64,000 nucleotides of DNA, from the NCBI RefSeq assembly GCF_000716445.1, contig NZ_JNWK01000079.1, forward strand, positions 44,905 through 108,904. The letters are read 5' to 3'. Source of the DNA: Streptomyces wedmorensis (GTDB lineage: Bacteria > Actinomycetota > Actinomycetes > Streptomycetales > Streptomycetaceae). The notes under the pieces were generated by a model, which saw only the letters and a list, made by a program, of their open reading frames with translations, searched no databases and was not told the origin of the DNA. This document shows positions 24,664 through 32,629 of the stretch, piece by piece. The number at the start of each line of letters is the position of its first letter. Within the stretch, counting starts at the first letter, position 1. Made by a program: the position numbers and the translations under genes.

Positions 24664-24679
24664 TGCGGTCTGGACCATT
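24664..24679. promoter_or_regulatory. DasR-like (dre) site upstream of the SIS gene
   Basis: On the SIS strand AATGGTCCAGACCGCA matches 12 of 16 positions of the published dre consensus ACTGGTCTAGACCACT and keeps the GGTC-NN-GACC core. It is 38-53 bases before the SIS start, next to a TTGACA hexamer. Confidence 0.5.
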
Positions 24680-24694
24680 GCTCTGTCAATACCG

Positions 24695-24710
24695 CCTCAC
24701 CCGGGTGAGG
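24695..24710. promoter_or_regulatory. 16-bp perfect palindrome between SIS gene and dmdR1
   Basis: CCTCACCCGGGTGAGG is a perfect palindrome, 67 bases before dmdR1 and 69 before the SIS start, in the divergent promoter region. It does not resemble an iron box. Confidence 0.4.
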
Positions 24711-24776
24711 CCCGGTTGTCGCCGTGATGCGTCAGAATTGGTGGAGGGCCAGCGCACGACTCATCGAGGGGCACGT

Positions 24777-25466
24777 ATGTCCGGACTGATCGACACAACG
24801 GAGATGTATCTCCGCACCATCCTCGAGCTTGAGGAGGAAGGTGTGGTCCCGATGCGTGCCAGGATCGCCGAGCGGCTCGACCAGAGCGGCCCGACCGTGA
24901 GCCAGACGGTGGCGCGGATGGAGCGCGACGGCCTGGTGGCCGTGGCGAGTGACCGCCATCTGGAGCTCACCGACGAGGGCCGCCGCCTCGCCACCCGCGT
25001 CATGCGCAAGCACCGGCTCGCCGAGTGTCTGCTGGTCGACGTGATCGGCCTGGAGTGGGAGCAGGTGCACGCGGAGGCCTGCCGCTGGGAGCACGTCATG
25101 AGCGAGGCCGTGGAGCGCCGCGTCCTGGAGCTGCTGCGCCACCCGACGGAGTCGCCGTACGGCAACCCGATCCCGGGCCTGGAGGAGCTGGGCGAGAAGG
25201 CGGAGGCGGAGGCGTTCCTCGACGACTCGATGGTCTCCCTGGCCGACCTGGACGCGAGCGGCGGCAAGACCGTCATCGTGCGCCGGATCGGCGAGCCGAT
25301 CCAGACGGACGCCCAGCTGATGTACACGCTGCGCAGGGCGGGTGTGCAGCCCGGTTCCGTGGTCTCGGTGACGGAGTCGCCCGGCGGTGTCCTCGTCGGC
25401 AGCAGCGGCGAGGCCGCCGAGCTGGACGCGGAGGTCGCGGCGCACGTCTTCGTCGCGAAGCGCTGA
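24777..25466 (+). CDS. dmdR1: DtxR/IdeR-family iron-dependent regulator
   Basis: A 229-residue metalloregulator. The N-terminal winged helix spans ~25-60 (RIAERLDQSGPTVSQTVARM). Every DtxR metal ligand is at the classical number: M10, H79, E83, H98, C102, E105 and H106. The C-terminal SH3-like domain covers ~150-229. Iron-loaded protein represses siderophore and iron-uptake genes. In S. coelicolor the equivalent gene is overlapped by antisense adm, and long antisense ORFs occur here too. The ATG follows GAGGGG; a strong terminator follows the stop. Confidence 0.95.
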   Translation: MSGLIDTTEMYLRTILELEEEGVVPMRARIAERLDQSGPTVSQTVARMERDGLVAVASDRHLELTDEGRRLATRVMRKHRLAECLLVDVIGLEWEQVHAEACRWEHVMSEAVERRVLELLRHPTESPYGNPIPGLEELGEKAEAEAFLDDSMVSLADLDASGGKTVIVRRIGEPIQTDAQLMYTLRRAGVQPGSVVSVTESPGGVLVGSSGEAAELDAEVAAHVFVAKR

Positions 25467-25488
25467 CGCCTCCTTCCGACACGTGATC

Positions 25489-25519
25489 GAGGGGCGCCCG
25501 GCCTGGCCGGGCGCCCCTC
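25489..25519 (+). terminator. Terminator after dmdR1
   Basis: A perfect 15-bp inverted repeat (25489-25503 and 25505-25519), followed by CCTTCGTGTTTC, lies 22 bases after the dmdR1 stop. Confidence 0.85.
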
Positions 25520-25770
25520 CTTCGTGTTTCCGCCATAGGCACGGAGCGAGGCCCCTCACAGAGCGAGTGCCGGGATCGCCGGCGGGACGGCCGCGCCCAG
25601 GACGCGCTCCGTGACGGTCGATGATCGTGAAATCGCTCCGGCGCGGAGTGGTTTGACGGGGTGACGGATCGGACGGATCCTCGTCGTGCGCCCCGTTTAC
25701 GCCGGAATGGTCACGCCCGCGCCCTCGCCGTGCCACGCTGGTACGAGCCGGGCGTGGAGGGGGTGTTGCC

Positions 25771-25941
25771 ATGAGGGCCACGGACGACAGAGGGCCCCGG
25801 CGCCCTAGGGCGCCGGGGCCTGTCCTCCCCTGTGCTGACCTGGAGCCCCGAGCTCTCAAGGTCAATCCCCTCGGACCGTTTTCCCCGAGCGGTCCGCCTC
25901 CCGTTCAAGATCTCCCCTCGGCGGCGGGAGTCAATCCTTGA
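25771..25941 (+). CDS. Possible 56-residue protein of unknown function
   Basis: ATG 25771, 9 bases after GGAGG, opens a 56-residue Pro/Arg-rich ORF (MRATDDRGPRRPRAPG at the start, ending GVNP). It spans a 28-bp perfect palindrome at 25793-25820, so part of it is also a hairpin. No family is recognised. The stretch 25520-25770 before it holds no gene that I can see. Confidence 0.25.
   Translation: MRATDDRGPRRPRAPGPVLPCADLEPRALKVNPLGPFSPSGPPPVQDLPSAAGVNP
25793..25820. terminator. 28-bp perfect palindrome, terminator-like
   Basis: GGCCCCGGCGCCCT and its exact complement form a 14-bp hairpin in the 577-base gap between dmdR1 and the hydrolase. It could terminate a short transcript from the 25.6-25.8 kb interval. 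Confidence 0.55.
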
Positions 25942-25986
25942 GTCCTGTCACTCGAACGAGGGGTGTTGGGTGGCAGGAGCGCATTT

Positions 25987-26002
25987 TCGAATGCAAGTTC
26001 GA
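25987..26002. promoter_or_regulatory. SOS-box-like (LexA) site upstream of hydrolase
   Basis: TCGAATGCAAGTTCGA matches the actinobacterial SOS box TCGAAC-N4-GTTCGA at 11 of 12 defined positions. It ends 42 bases before the hydrolase start, and a -10-like TAGTCT (26003-26008) follows directly, so a bound repressor would cover the promoter. Confidence 0.6.
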
Positions 26003-26043
26003 TAGTCTGGCGGGGTTCGACGCAAAGAGGGGGTGCCAGGGAC

Positions 26044-26895
26044 ATGGCGCGACGACTCGACGTCACCGGGGCCGACGGCGTACGGCTGGCGGCCTGGGAC
26101 TTCACCGACGGGACCGCCCGGCGGACCGGCCCCGGAGTGTTACTCCTCCACGGCCTGATGGGACACGCCGCCCACTGGGCCCCCGCCATCGGCCGGCTCA
26201 CCGGCCGCACCCGCACGATCGCCCTCGACCAGCGCGGCCACGGCCACAGCGAGCGACCGCCCGACGGCGTCTTCACCCGCGAGGCGTACGTCGCCGACGC
26301 GGCCGCCGCCATCGAGCAGCTCGGCCTCGGCCCCGCCACCCTCATCGGCCACTCCATGGGCGCCCTCACCGCCTGGCAGCTCGCCGCCCAACGCCCCGAC
26401 CTCGTCCGCGCCCTCGTCATCTGCGACATGCGCGCCTCCGCGCTCGGCGCGGCCTCCCAGCGCGAGTGGCAGGACTGGTTCCGCCGCTGGCCCACCCCCT
26501 TCCCCACGCTCGACGCCGCCCGCCGCTGGTTCGGTTACGACGACCCCTGGGTCGAGCGCCCCAACCCCGCCCGCGGCGCCTTCTTCGCCGAGGTCATGGC
26601 CCAACACCCCGACGGCTGGCGCCCCGTCTTCGACCCCGCCCACATGCTGACCTCCCGTGAGACCTGGGTCCACGACGCCCACTGGGACTCCCTCGCCGAA
26701 GTCCGCTGCCCCACGCTCGTCGTCCGTGGGCTCGACGGCGAGCTCGGCCGCGCCGAAGCCCAGGAGATGGTGCGCGTCCTCCCCCACGGCTCCTACGCCG
26801 AGATCCCCGACGCCGGCCACCTCCTCCACTACACCCACCCCCACGACTGGCACCTCGCCCTCCACCCCTTCCTCACCGGCCTCCTCACCCCCTGA
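26044..26895 (+). CDS. Alpha/beta-hydrolase
   Basis: A 283-residue hydrolase: oxyanion region LLLHGLMGHAAHW (~33-45), DQRGHGHSERP (~62-72), nucleophile elbow GHSMGA with S104, and the catalytic His in DAGHLLHY near 262. It is an esterase, epoxide-hydrolase or lactonase-like enzyme of unknown substrate. The upstream SOS-like box suggests DNA-damage control, unusual for this family. It stands alone and is followed by repeat copy B. Confidence 0.9.
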   Translation: MARRLDVTGADGVRLAAWDFTDGTARRTGPGVLLLHGLMGHAAHWAPAIGRLTGRTRTIALDQRGHGHSERPPDGVFTREAYVADAAAAIEQLGLGPATLIGHSMGALTAWQLAAQRPDLVRALVICDMRASALGAASQREWQDWFRRWPTPFPTLDAARRWFGYDDPWVERPNPARGAFFAEVMAQHPDGWRPVFDPAHMLTSRETWVHDAHWDSLAEVRCPTLVVRGLDGELGRAEAQEMVRVLPHGSYAEIPDAGHLLHYTHPHDWHLALHPFLTGLLTP

Positions 26896-26904
26896 CCCCC
26901 TCCC

Positions 26905-27300
26905 AGGCCGCGCCCGCGCGTTGCGGGCCGCGCCCACACCCCGCCGCCCGTTGTGGGCCTGCGCCCCGCGTTGTGGGCTGCGCCCCGCCTCGTTGTGGGC
27001 AATCGTTCCGCTGGGTCGGTGCCCACCCTCCGCGCCACCGCCCGCGTTGTGGGCATTCGTTCCGCTGGGGCGGAACGGGTGGGCACAACGGACGGCGCCC
27101 TTTGCCGGGCCCAGGCTTCCGCGCCCGAACCCGCACCCGGAGTGCGACGCCGTATCGGTGCGGGTCCAGGCACAAGGGGCGGAGGCGCCGCCGAGGGCGC
27201 CGTCCCGTGTGCCCACCCGTCCCGCCCCAGCGGGACGATCGCACGGGCGGGGAGGCCCGCACGGGCGGGGGAGGCCCAGGGGGGCGGGACCGCACTGTGG
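26905..27300. repeat. Composite palindromic repeat, copy B (inverted relative to copy A)
   Basis: Short TTGTGGGC-type units (26949-27000) precede a partial module (26993-27025) and a full module at 27044-27091: stems CGTTGTG/CACAACG and CGTTCCGC/GCGGAACG. An interior of about 100 bases follows, then an inverted partner at 27204-27246 with the CGTCCCGC/GCGGGACG allele. Its left half is the reverse complement of the right half of copy A and vice versa, so A and B are one element in opposite orientations. No gene lies in 26896-27407. Confidence 0.8.
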
Positions 27301-27407
27301 GGCGCCGCGTGGGGGAACCCCCGGGGAGGGCGGGGGGAAGGGGCGCGGTAGCGTCCCTGCCACGGCGCGTCGAGCACGGACGCCTCCGCGCCGCTGAAGG
27401 GAACTCG

Positions 27408-28640
27408 ATGCGTAATTCCTTGCTGCGACGCCTGGCCGCGGCGGCCACGACGCTGGGCCTGACCTCGCTCGGCCTCCTCGGCGCGGGCGCGACGCCCGCG
27501 CAGGCCGCGATCAGCGACTGCCCGTCCGGCTACTTCTGTGCGTGGAAGACCGACAACGGCACCGGCACGATGTACAAGACGAGCGTGAACCAGGCGACGC
27601 TCGGGAGCTGGGACAACCAGTTCCGCTCGGTCGTCAACCACACGAACAAGTACCTCTGCCTGTACGACGAAGCGAACTACACCGGCCCCGCCGGGGCGAG
27701 CGTGTTTCCCCCCGACCCCGCGGGCACCGAGTGGGGCGGCCCCGGCAGCAACTCGGTGAGCTCGCTGAAGTTCGTGCCGACCGAGCGTGAGTGCAGCGGC
27801 CTCGCGTACCCGCCGTGGAATGCCGCGGTCTCTCCGGTGAAGGCCGGCTTCGGCGACCTCGACGGGGACCGGAGGCCGGACGTTCTGGTACGCGACGAGG
27901 CGGGCCGCCTGTGGTTCCTGCCCGGAGACGGCACCGGCCGCCTCGTCGGCACCGGCGGCTGGGGCGCCATGAACGCCCTCACCCGTCACGGCGACTTCAC
28001 GGGTGACGCCCGCGAGGACGTCATCGCCCGTGAGACCGCCACCGGCAAGCTCTGGCTCTACCCCGGCACCGGCACCGGCACCCTCGGCACCCGCAGGCTG
28101 ATCGGCTCCGGCGGCTGGAACGCCATGGCCAGGATCACGGCCTACGGTGACCTCACCGGCGACGCCCGCTCCGACCTCCTCGCCGTGGAGCCCACGACCG
28201 GCAGGCTCTGGCTCTACCCCGGCACCTCCACCGGCACCCTCGGCGCCCGCAAGCTCCTCGGCTCCGGCGGCTGGAACGCCATGAACGCGCTCGTCGCCCC
28301 CGGCGACATGAACGGCGACGCCAAGGCCGACCTCATCGCCCGCGAGGCCTCCACCGGCAAGCTCTGGCTCTATCCGGCCACCGCCACCGGCTCCTTCGGC
28401 CCCCGCGTCCTCATCGGCTCCGGCGGCTGGAACGTCATGGCCTCCTTCCTCGCCCTCGGTGACTTCGGCGGCGACGGCCTCAACGACCTCGCCACCATCA
28501 CCACCGGCTCCTACGTCGGCGAGGGCTGCCGCGGCGTCGGCTGCCTCGTCCTCTACAGCGGCAAGGGCACGGGCTTCCTCGACCCCGGCCTCCCCGAGAG
28601 CCGGCACGTCGACTGGTCCGACCTCCGCGGCACGTTCTGA
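27408..28640 (+). CDS. Secreted protein: I36-like Cys domain plus FG-GAP/VCBS propeller repeats
   Basis: A 410-residue exported protein. The signal peptide is residues 1-33 (cleaved after AQA). Residues 35-128 resemble the peptidase-inhibitor I36/crystallin-like domain (CPSGYFCAW, YLCLYDEANYTGPAG). Residues ~145-380 hold FG-GAP-type repeats, each with GDxxGDxxxDL(L/I)A and LWLYPGT...GSGGWN, predicted calcium-binding blades of a beta-propeller. It is extracellular, perhaps an inhibitor or carbohydrate/ligand binder. AAGGGA precedes the ATG, and a strong terminator follows. Confidence 0.87.
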   Translation: MRNSLLRRLAAAATTLGLTSLGLLGAGATPAQAAISDCPSGYFCAWKTDNGTGTMYKTSVNQATLGSWDNQFRSVVNHTNKYLCLYDEANYTGPAGASVFPPDPAGTEWGGPGSNSVSSLKFVPTERECSGLAYPPWNAAVSPVKAGFGDLDGDRRPDVLVRDEAGRLWFLPGDGTGRLVGTGGWGAMNALTRHGDFTGDAREDVIARETATGKLWLYPGTGTGTLGTRRLIGSGGWNAMARITAYGDLTGDARSDLLAVEPTTGRLWLYPGTSTGTLGARKLLGSGGWNAMNALVAPGDMNGDAKADLIAREASTGKLWLYPATATGSFGPRVLIGSGGWNVMASFLALGDFGGDGLNDLATITTGSYVGEGCRGVGCLVLYSGKGTGFLDPGLPESRHVDWSDLRGTF

Positions 28641-28672
28641 CGCGGTGACGTCCTGACGCGGTGATGCCGACG

Positions 28673-28709
28673 ACGGTGAAGGCCCCCGCCTCAGGGGGGC
28701 CTTCACCGT
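28673..28709 (+). terminator. Terminator after the propeller protein
   Basis: ACGGTGAAGGCCCCC (28673-28687) pairs perfectly with 28695-28709 around a 7-base loop. Confidence 0.85.
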
Positions 28710-28834
28710 TCCCCATCCGCTCCCCCGGTCCCGCCGGACCGGGGATCCGCCCAGCTCACGGGGCAATGTGCAAGAACTGCCTTACTGAGTCCCGTAGTCG
28801 AGGGAGGCGGCGCGTCCCGCGTTAAGGTCGAGTC

Positions 28835-29494
28835 ATGTCCTCATCAGAGAAGAACGAGCGCCTCTCCCGACCTCCCGTCACCGCGGACGACCTCGACCTG
28901 GCCGTGCGGCTCGCCGTGGAGGTCCTGGGTACGGCGCCCGCGGCGGCGTGGGAGGGGAAGGCCGGTTCGCTGGAGTGGGACTGCTGGGAGACCGTCGAGC
29001 ACCTGAGTGACGACCTGTTCGCGTACGCGGTGCAGCTCGGACCGAAGTCGCCTCCGTTGGAGGGGGAGGTGCCGTTCGTGTGGGAGAGCAGGCGGCCGGG
29101 CGGCCCGGCGAACGCCATCCACGCGGACCGGGAGGCGGGCCCGGCCGGCCTGATGCAGGTCCTGGAGGCGAGCGGCGCGCTGCTGGTCGCGATGGTGCGG
29201 ACGGCGTCGCCGGAGACGCGGGCGTACCACGGGTTCGGGGTGTCGGACCCGGAGGGCTTCGCGGCGATGGGGATCGTGGAGACCGTGGTGCACACGTACG
29301 ACCTGGCGCAGGGGCTGGGGCTCGTGTGGAGTCCGCCGGAGGGCGTCTGCGCGCGGGTGCTGGCCCGGCTGTTCCCGGACGCGCCGACGTCCACGGATCC
29401 CTGGGACACGCTGCTGTGGGCGACCGGACGGGCGGAACTGGACGGGCGGCCTCGCCTGACGAAGTGGCGCTGGGACGGCACGCCCCGGGGCTGA
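28835..29494 (+). CDS. DinB/MDMPI-fold protein
   Basis: A 219-residue protein with the fold seen at 4557 and 47194: an N-terminal helix with VEHLSDDLFAY (~54-64) and IVETVVHTYDLAQGLGL (~148-164), where His and Asp are the predicted metal ligands. Known relatives are mycothiol- or bacillithiol-dependent transferases; the substrate is unknown. It is followed by an unrelated Cys-containing gene 60 bases downstream. Confidence 0.75.
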   Translation: MSSSEKNERLSRPPVTADDLDLAVRLAVEVLGTAPAAAWEGKAGSLEWDCWETVEHLSDDLFAYAVQLGPKSPPLEGEVPFVWESRRPGGPANAIHADREAGPAGLMQVLEASGALLVAMVRTASPETRAYHGFGVSDPEGFAAMGIVETVVHTYDLAQGLGLVWSPPEGVCARVLARLFPDAPTSTDPWDTLLWATGRAELDGRPRLTKWRWDGTPRG

Positions 29495-29554
29495 GTGTCC
29501 GACGATTCCCGTCGGGTCCGGGCCGGGCACGGGCGGGGGCTAGGAGAAGCTTGC

Positions 29555-30592
29555 TTGGACCTGTTCGCTTGTGCCGGGTGCGGCACGGAGCTGACGGCGC
29601 CGGTGTCGAGGGTCGCGCTTCCGGTGCACACCCGTTTCGGGGGGTGGGAGGAACTCCATCCGCCGCTGATGGATCCCGGGACGTACGCCGTCGACCCCCT
29701 GCCCTCCGGACCGCCGTGGCGGCTGTGGGAGGAAGTGGGGGAGGAGGAGGCGGCCCGGCGGGGTGTGTACGCGCCGGTGTACTGGGTGTCGTTCGGCGCG
29801 CGGGACAGGATCGTCATCGCCCCGGGCGACTCACGGTCGATGACGCTGATCCTCGAGAAGTGCGAGGGGTACTGCCGGGGGGTGGACGGCCGGGACGGCC
29901 CCAATCTGGCGTGCGAGGGGTGCGGGCGGGCGGTGGCGACGCGCGTGGACGACTGCGGGTCGTGGCAGACGGTGTGGTTGGAGCCCGACGCGGTCGTACG
30001 CCGCCCCTCGGGGCTCCCGCCCGTGCCGCCGCCCGACTGGGACGACGTGGAACGCGCGGAACACCGCGTGCCGCCCTTCGAACCCGACGGGGGGTGGAGC
30101 CGCCGCTGGGAGGCCGCGCTCGGCGTCGCGCTCGCGCACCTGGTCGTAGTGACCGAGGACCGCCCGGTGACCCTTCCCGCCGGGCCCGTCTCCGAACTGT
30201 TCGGCCCCGCGGTCGGCCGCTGCCTCCCCGCCGGGCCCGACACCCGCTCCGTCGGCCTGGCCGGCCCGGGTGTCCGTACGCCCCGGCCCCGTCCCGACAT
30301 CCTCCTCGTACCCCGGCATCCCCTGACGGGCGAGCCCTGGCGCCCGCCCGGCGACGACGGGCCCGTGGTGCCGCTGGACAGCGGCGTATGGGCGTACCTC
30401 GTCCATCCCGGCGAGACCTCGCCGACGCCCGCCACCGGAGTCATCCCGGACGGCGTCCTACGCGACGACTACTCCCTCCTCCCGCCCCCCTGGTACCCCC
30501 TGACCCCGCACCGCAACGCCTTCGAGTGGACCCTCGTCGGCCTGCCCGCCGTACGATCCCCCCGCCTGCGCAGGTTCGTCGACACCGCCTAG
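29555..30592 (+). CDS. Conserved hypothetical protein with two Cys zinc-ribbon-like motifs
   Basis: A 345-residue soluble protein of no recognised family. Two CxxC motifs are visible: CAGCG near residue 5 and CEGYC/CEGCG near 107-124, suggesting a bound metal. The C-terminal half contains PRHPLTGEPWRPPGDDGPVV and LVHPGETSPTP. Start TTG 29555 is chosen because AGGAG lies 8 bases before it and MLDLFACAGCGTEL is a natural N-terminus; the GTG at 29495 would add 20 unlikely residues. Confidence 0.7.
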   Translation: MDLFACAGCGTELTAPVSRVALPVHTRFGGWEELHPPLMDPGTYAVDPLPSGPPWRLWEEVGEEEAARRGVYAPVYWVSFGARDRIVIAPGDSRSMTLILEKCEGYCRGVDGRDGPNLACEGCGRAVATRVDDCGSWQTVWLEPDAVVRRPSGLPPVPPPDWDDVERAEHRVPPFEPDGGWSRRWEAALGVALAHLVVVTEDRPVTLPAGPVSELFGPAVGRCLPAGPDTRSVGLAGPGVRTPRPRPDILLVPRHPLTGEPWRPPGDDGPVVPLDSGVWAYLVHPGETSPTPATGVIPDGVLRDDYSLLPPPWYPLTPHRNAFEWTLVGLPAVRSPRLRRFVDTA

Positions 30593-30711
30593 GTGTATTG
30601 ATCACCAGGCGCTGGGGGGCCATCGGTGGGTGACTCGCCGGTAGCGGCCGGGTTCGCCGGCGCGGCGTGGAACATCCCGTGGGATGCCCCCGCTCGCCGA
30701 AGGAGGGAAGA

Positions 30712-31842
30712 GTGCCGCTCACGCGCACACCACACCACGCCCGCCCCTGGAGGAGGTGGCGGGGACGGCTCACCGCGGTCGGGCTGGCCGCCGCCGCGGT
30801 CCTCGCCGGGATGCTGCCCGCCCACGCCGGCAACGGCACGATCTGGACCACCCTGTCGAGCATGCCCACGGCCCGGGGAAGCGCCGCCTCGGCCGCCGCG
30901 CCCTGTCCGCCCGGTCAGACCGGCACCTGCGTCTACAGCATGGGCGGCGGGACGACCCTCGCCACCGTGGCCACGGCGGAGTCGTACAACCGGCTCACCA
31001 ACGCCTGGTCGACGCTCCCGCCCCTGCCGACACGGCGCTCGAACGCGGCGGCGGTGGCCGCCACCTGCCCGCCCGGCCAGACCGGGACCTGCGTCTACGT
31101 CATCGGCGGCGGGATCTTCGAACCGACGGCGTTCACCCCGCAGACGGCGGTGGAGTCCTACAACCCGGTGACCAACGCGTGGAGCACGGTCGCACCCCTG
31201 CGGACGGCGCGCACCAGCCTGGCGGCCGCGGCGGCCCCCTGCCCGACCGGCCAGACCGGGACCTGTGTCTACGCGTTCGGCGGTGAGAGCAACAGCATGC
31301 TGCTGAACCTGGCGGAGGTGTACAACCCCGCGAACAACACCTGGAGCACGCTGACGGCGATGCCCACGCGCAGGGGCTACCTGAGCGGCGCGGCCGCGGC
31401 CTGTCCGCCCGGGCAGACGGGCACCTGCGTGTACGCCGTCGGCGGCTTCGGCGCAGGCATCCTCGGCGCGGTGGAGTCGTACAACCCGGCCACCAACGCC
31501 TGGAGCCCGGCGGCGTCGCTCCCCACGCCCCGGACCGGCGCGGCCACCACGGCGACCACCTGCCCGCCCGGGCAGACCGGAACCTGCCTCTACACCGTTG
31601 GCGGCCAGGGCGGCGTGAACGGGCCCCCGCTGGGCAGCGCCCAGTCGTACAACCCCGTCTCGAACCTCTGGACGGAACTGCCCCCGCTGCCGACCCCCCG
31701 CTTCGGCCTCACCGCGGCCGCCACGGTGTGCCCCGTCGGCGTCGCCGGCAACTGCGTCTACGCGATCGGCGGTTCGACCGGCATCAGCGACGTCAGGGCC
31801 ACCCTGGAAGCCCTCGACCCGCCGGATCCGTCGACGTTCTGA
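30712..31842 (+). CDS. Secreted kelch-repeat protein with paired cysteines in each blade
   Basis: A 376-residue exported beta-propeller. After a signal peptide (~1-37, LTAVGLAAAAVLAGMLPAHA), six kelch blades follow, each with the Y(N)P-x-N-W and GG pattern. Five blades carry CPxGQTGTC and the sixth CPVGVAGNC, so each blade could hold a disulfide-closed loop. This regular Cys insertion is unusual for kelch proteins. The function is unknown; extracellular carbohydrate or protein binding is plausible. GTG 30712 is preceded by AGGAGGG. Confidence 0.85.
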   Translation: MPLTRTPHHARPWRRWRGRLTAVGLAAAAVLAGMLPAHAGNGTIWTTLSSMPTARGSAASAAAPCPPGQTGTCVYSMGGGTTLATVATAESYNRLTNAWSTLPPLPTRRSNAAAVAATCPPGQTGTCVYVIGGGIFEPTAFTPQTAVESYNPVTNAWSTVAPLRTARTSLAAAAAPCPTGQTGTCVYAFGGESNSMLLNLAEVYNPANNTWSTLTAMPTRRGYLSGAAAACPPGQTGTCVYAVGGFGAGILGAVESYNPATNAWSPAASLPTPRTGAATTATTCPPGQTGTCLYTVGGQGGVNGPPLGSAQSYNPVSNLWTELPPLPTPRFGLTAAATVCPVGVAGNCVYAIGGSTGISDVRATLEALDPPDPSTF

Positions 31843-31870
31843 AGCGGCGCCCGATCGACAAGACGCTCTG

Positions 31871-31923
31871 GGGCCTGTCCGGCGGAACGGGTCGGACGGG
31901 CTCCGACAGGGTCGGACAGGCCC
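31871..31923. terminator. Candidate bidirectional terminator
   Basis: GGGCCTGTCC (31871-31880) and GGACAGGCCC (31914-31923) form a 10-bp stem around a 33-base loop with further self-complementarity, between the convergent kelch and phosphatase genes. The right arm includes the first base of the phosphatase stop. Confidence 0.6.
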
Positions 31924-32546
31924 TAGACGTGCAGTTCCGGCGGGAAGCCGGTCCAGCGGAGGTCGCGGGGGAGGTGGCCGGTGTCGTTGAAGAGGAGGAG
32001 CGACGGGGGGCGGCCGGGGGCGTAGCGGAGGACCGTGAGGGCGGCGTTGGCGTGGTTGACGCCCATCCAGCGCCACTGCGGGGTGTCGAGTGCGGCGCGT
32101 ACGAGCCAGGCGGCGAGGAAGTTGTGGGTGACGACGAGCTCGTGGCGCGGAGTGTCACCGGCGACGGGTCCGGTGAACTGCTTGACGGCCGCGGCGGCGA
32201 GCGCAGGGCCCTGCTCGCGTTCCTCGGCGGGGAAGCCGGACAGGAAGCCGAGCATGGCGTCCGCGGTCTCCGGCGGGAGTTCCTCCCGCGCCGGGAGGTA
32301 GGGGATGTAGTCGCCGGCCGCTTCGGAGCGCCGCACGGGCACCCCGTCGAGCTGCTCGCCGATCAGCCGGGCCGTCTGCTCGGCGCGGGCGAGCGGGCCG
32401 TGGTGGATCGCCGTCAGGGGAACCCCGCGGAGCCGCTCGCCGAGCAGGGCGGCCTGGCGGCGGCCCGCGGGCGTCAGCTCGCTCTCGTCCGCCGAGGCTT
32501 CGCCGTGGCGGGTGAGGTAGAGGTAGCGGGCGGCTGTTCCGGGCAT
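31923..32546 (-). CDS. Histidine phosphatase (phosphoglycerate-mutase-like) protein
   Basis: A 207-residue enzyme with the RHGE motif (R13-H14-G15-E16, LYLTRHGEA) and a second catalytic His in ELVVTHNFLAAW near 145. It hydrolyses a phosphomonoester; the family covers sugar phosphates, cobalamin precursors and protein phosphatases, and nothing here is decisive. It is 84 bases downstream of the membrane protein gene on the same strand and probably co-transcribed with it. Confidence 0.88.
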   Translation of the reverse strand: MPGTAARYLYLTRHGEASADESELTPAGRRQAALLGERLRGVPLTAIHHGPLARAEQTARLIGEQLDGVPVRRSEAAGDYIPYLPAREELPPETADAMLGFLSGFPAEEREQGPALAAAAVKQFTGPVAGDTPRHELVVTHNFLAAWLVRAALDTPQWRWMGVNHANAALTVLRYAPGRPPSLLLFNDTGHLPRDLRWTGFPPELHV

Positions 32547-32629
32547 GGTCGGGCCCTCCGGAGGAGTCGATCTTGCAGGTTCCCGGAGGGACGTCGCCCC
32601 GGTGCGGTCCGGTTCCGGAGGGCGGGGCT

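Noticed and set aside
24695..24710. Iron box for DmdR1 autoregulation
   Set aside because: CCTCACCCGGGTGAGG lacks the TTAGG-type core of DmdR/IdeR boxes.
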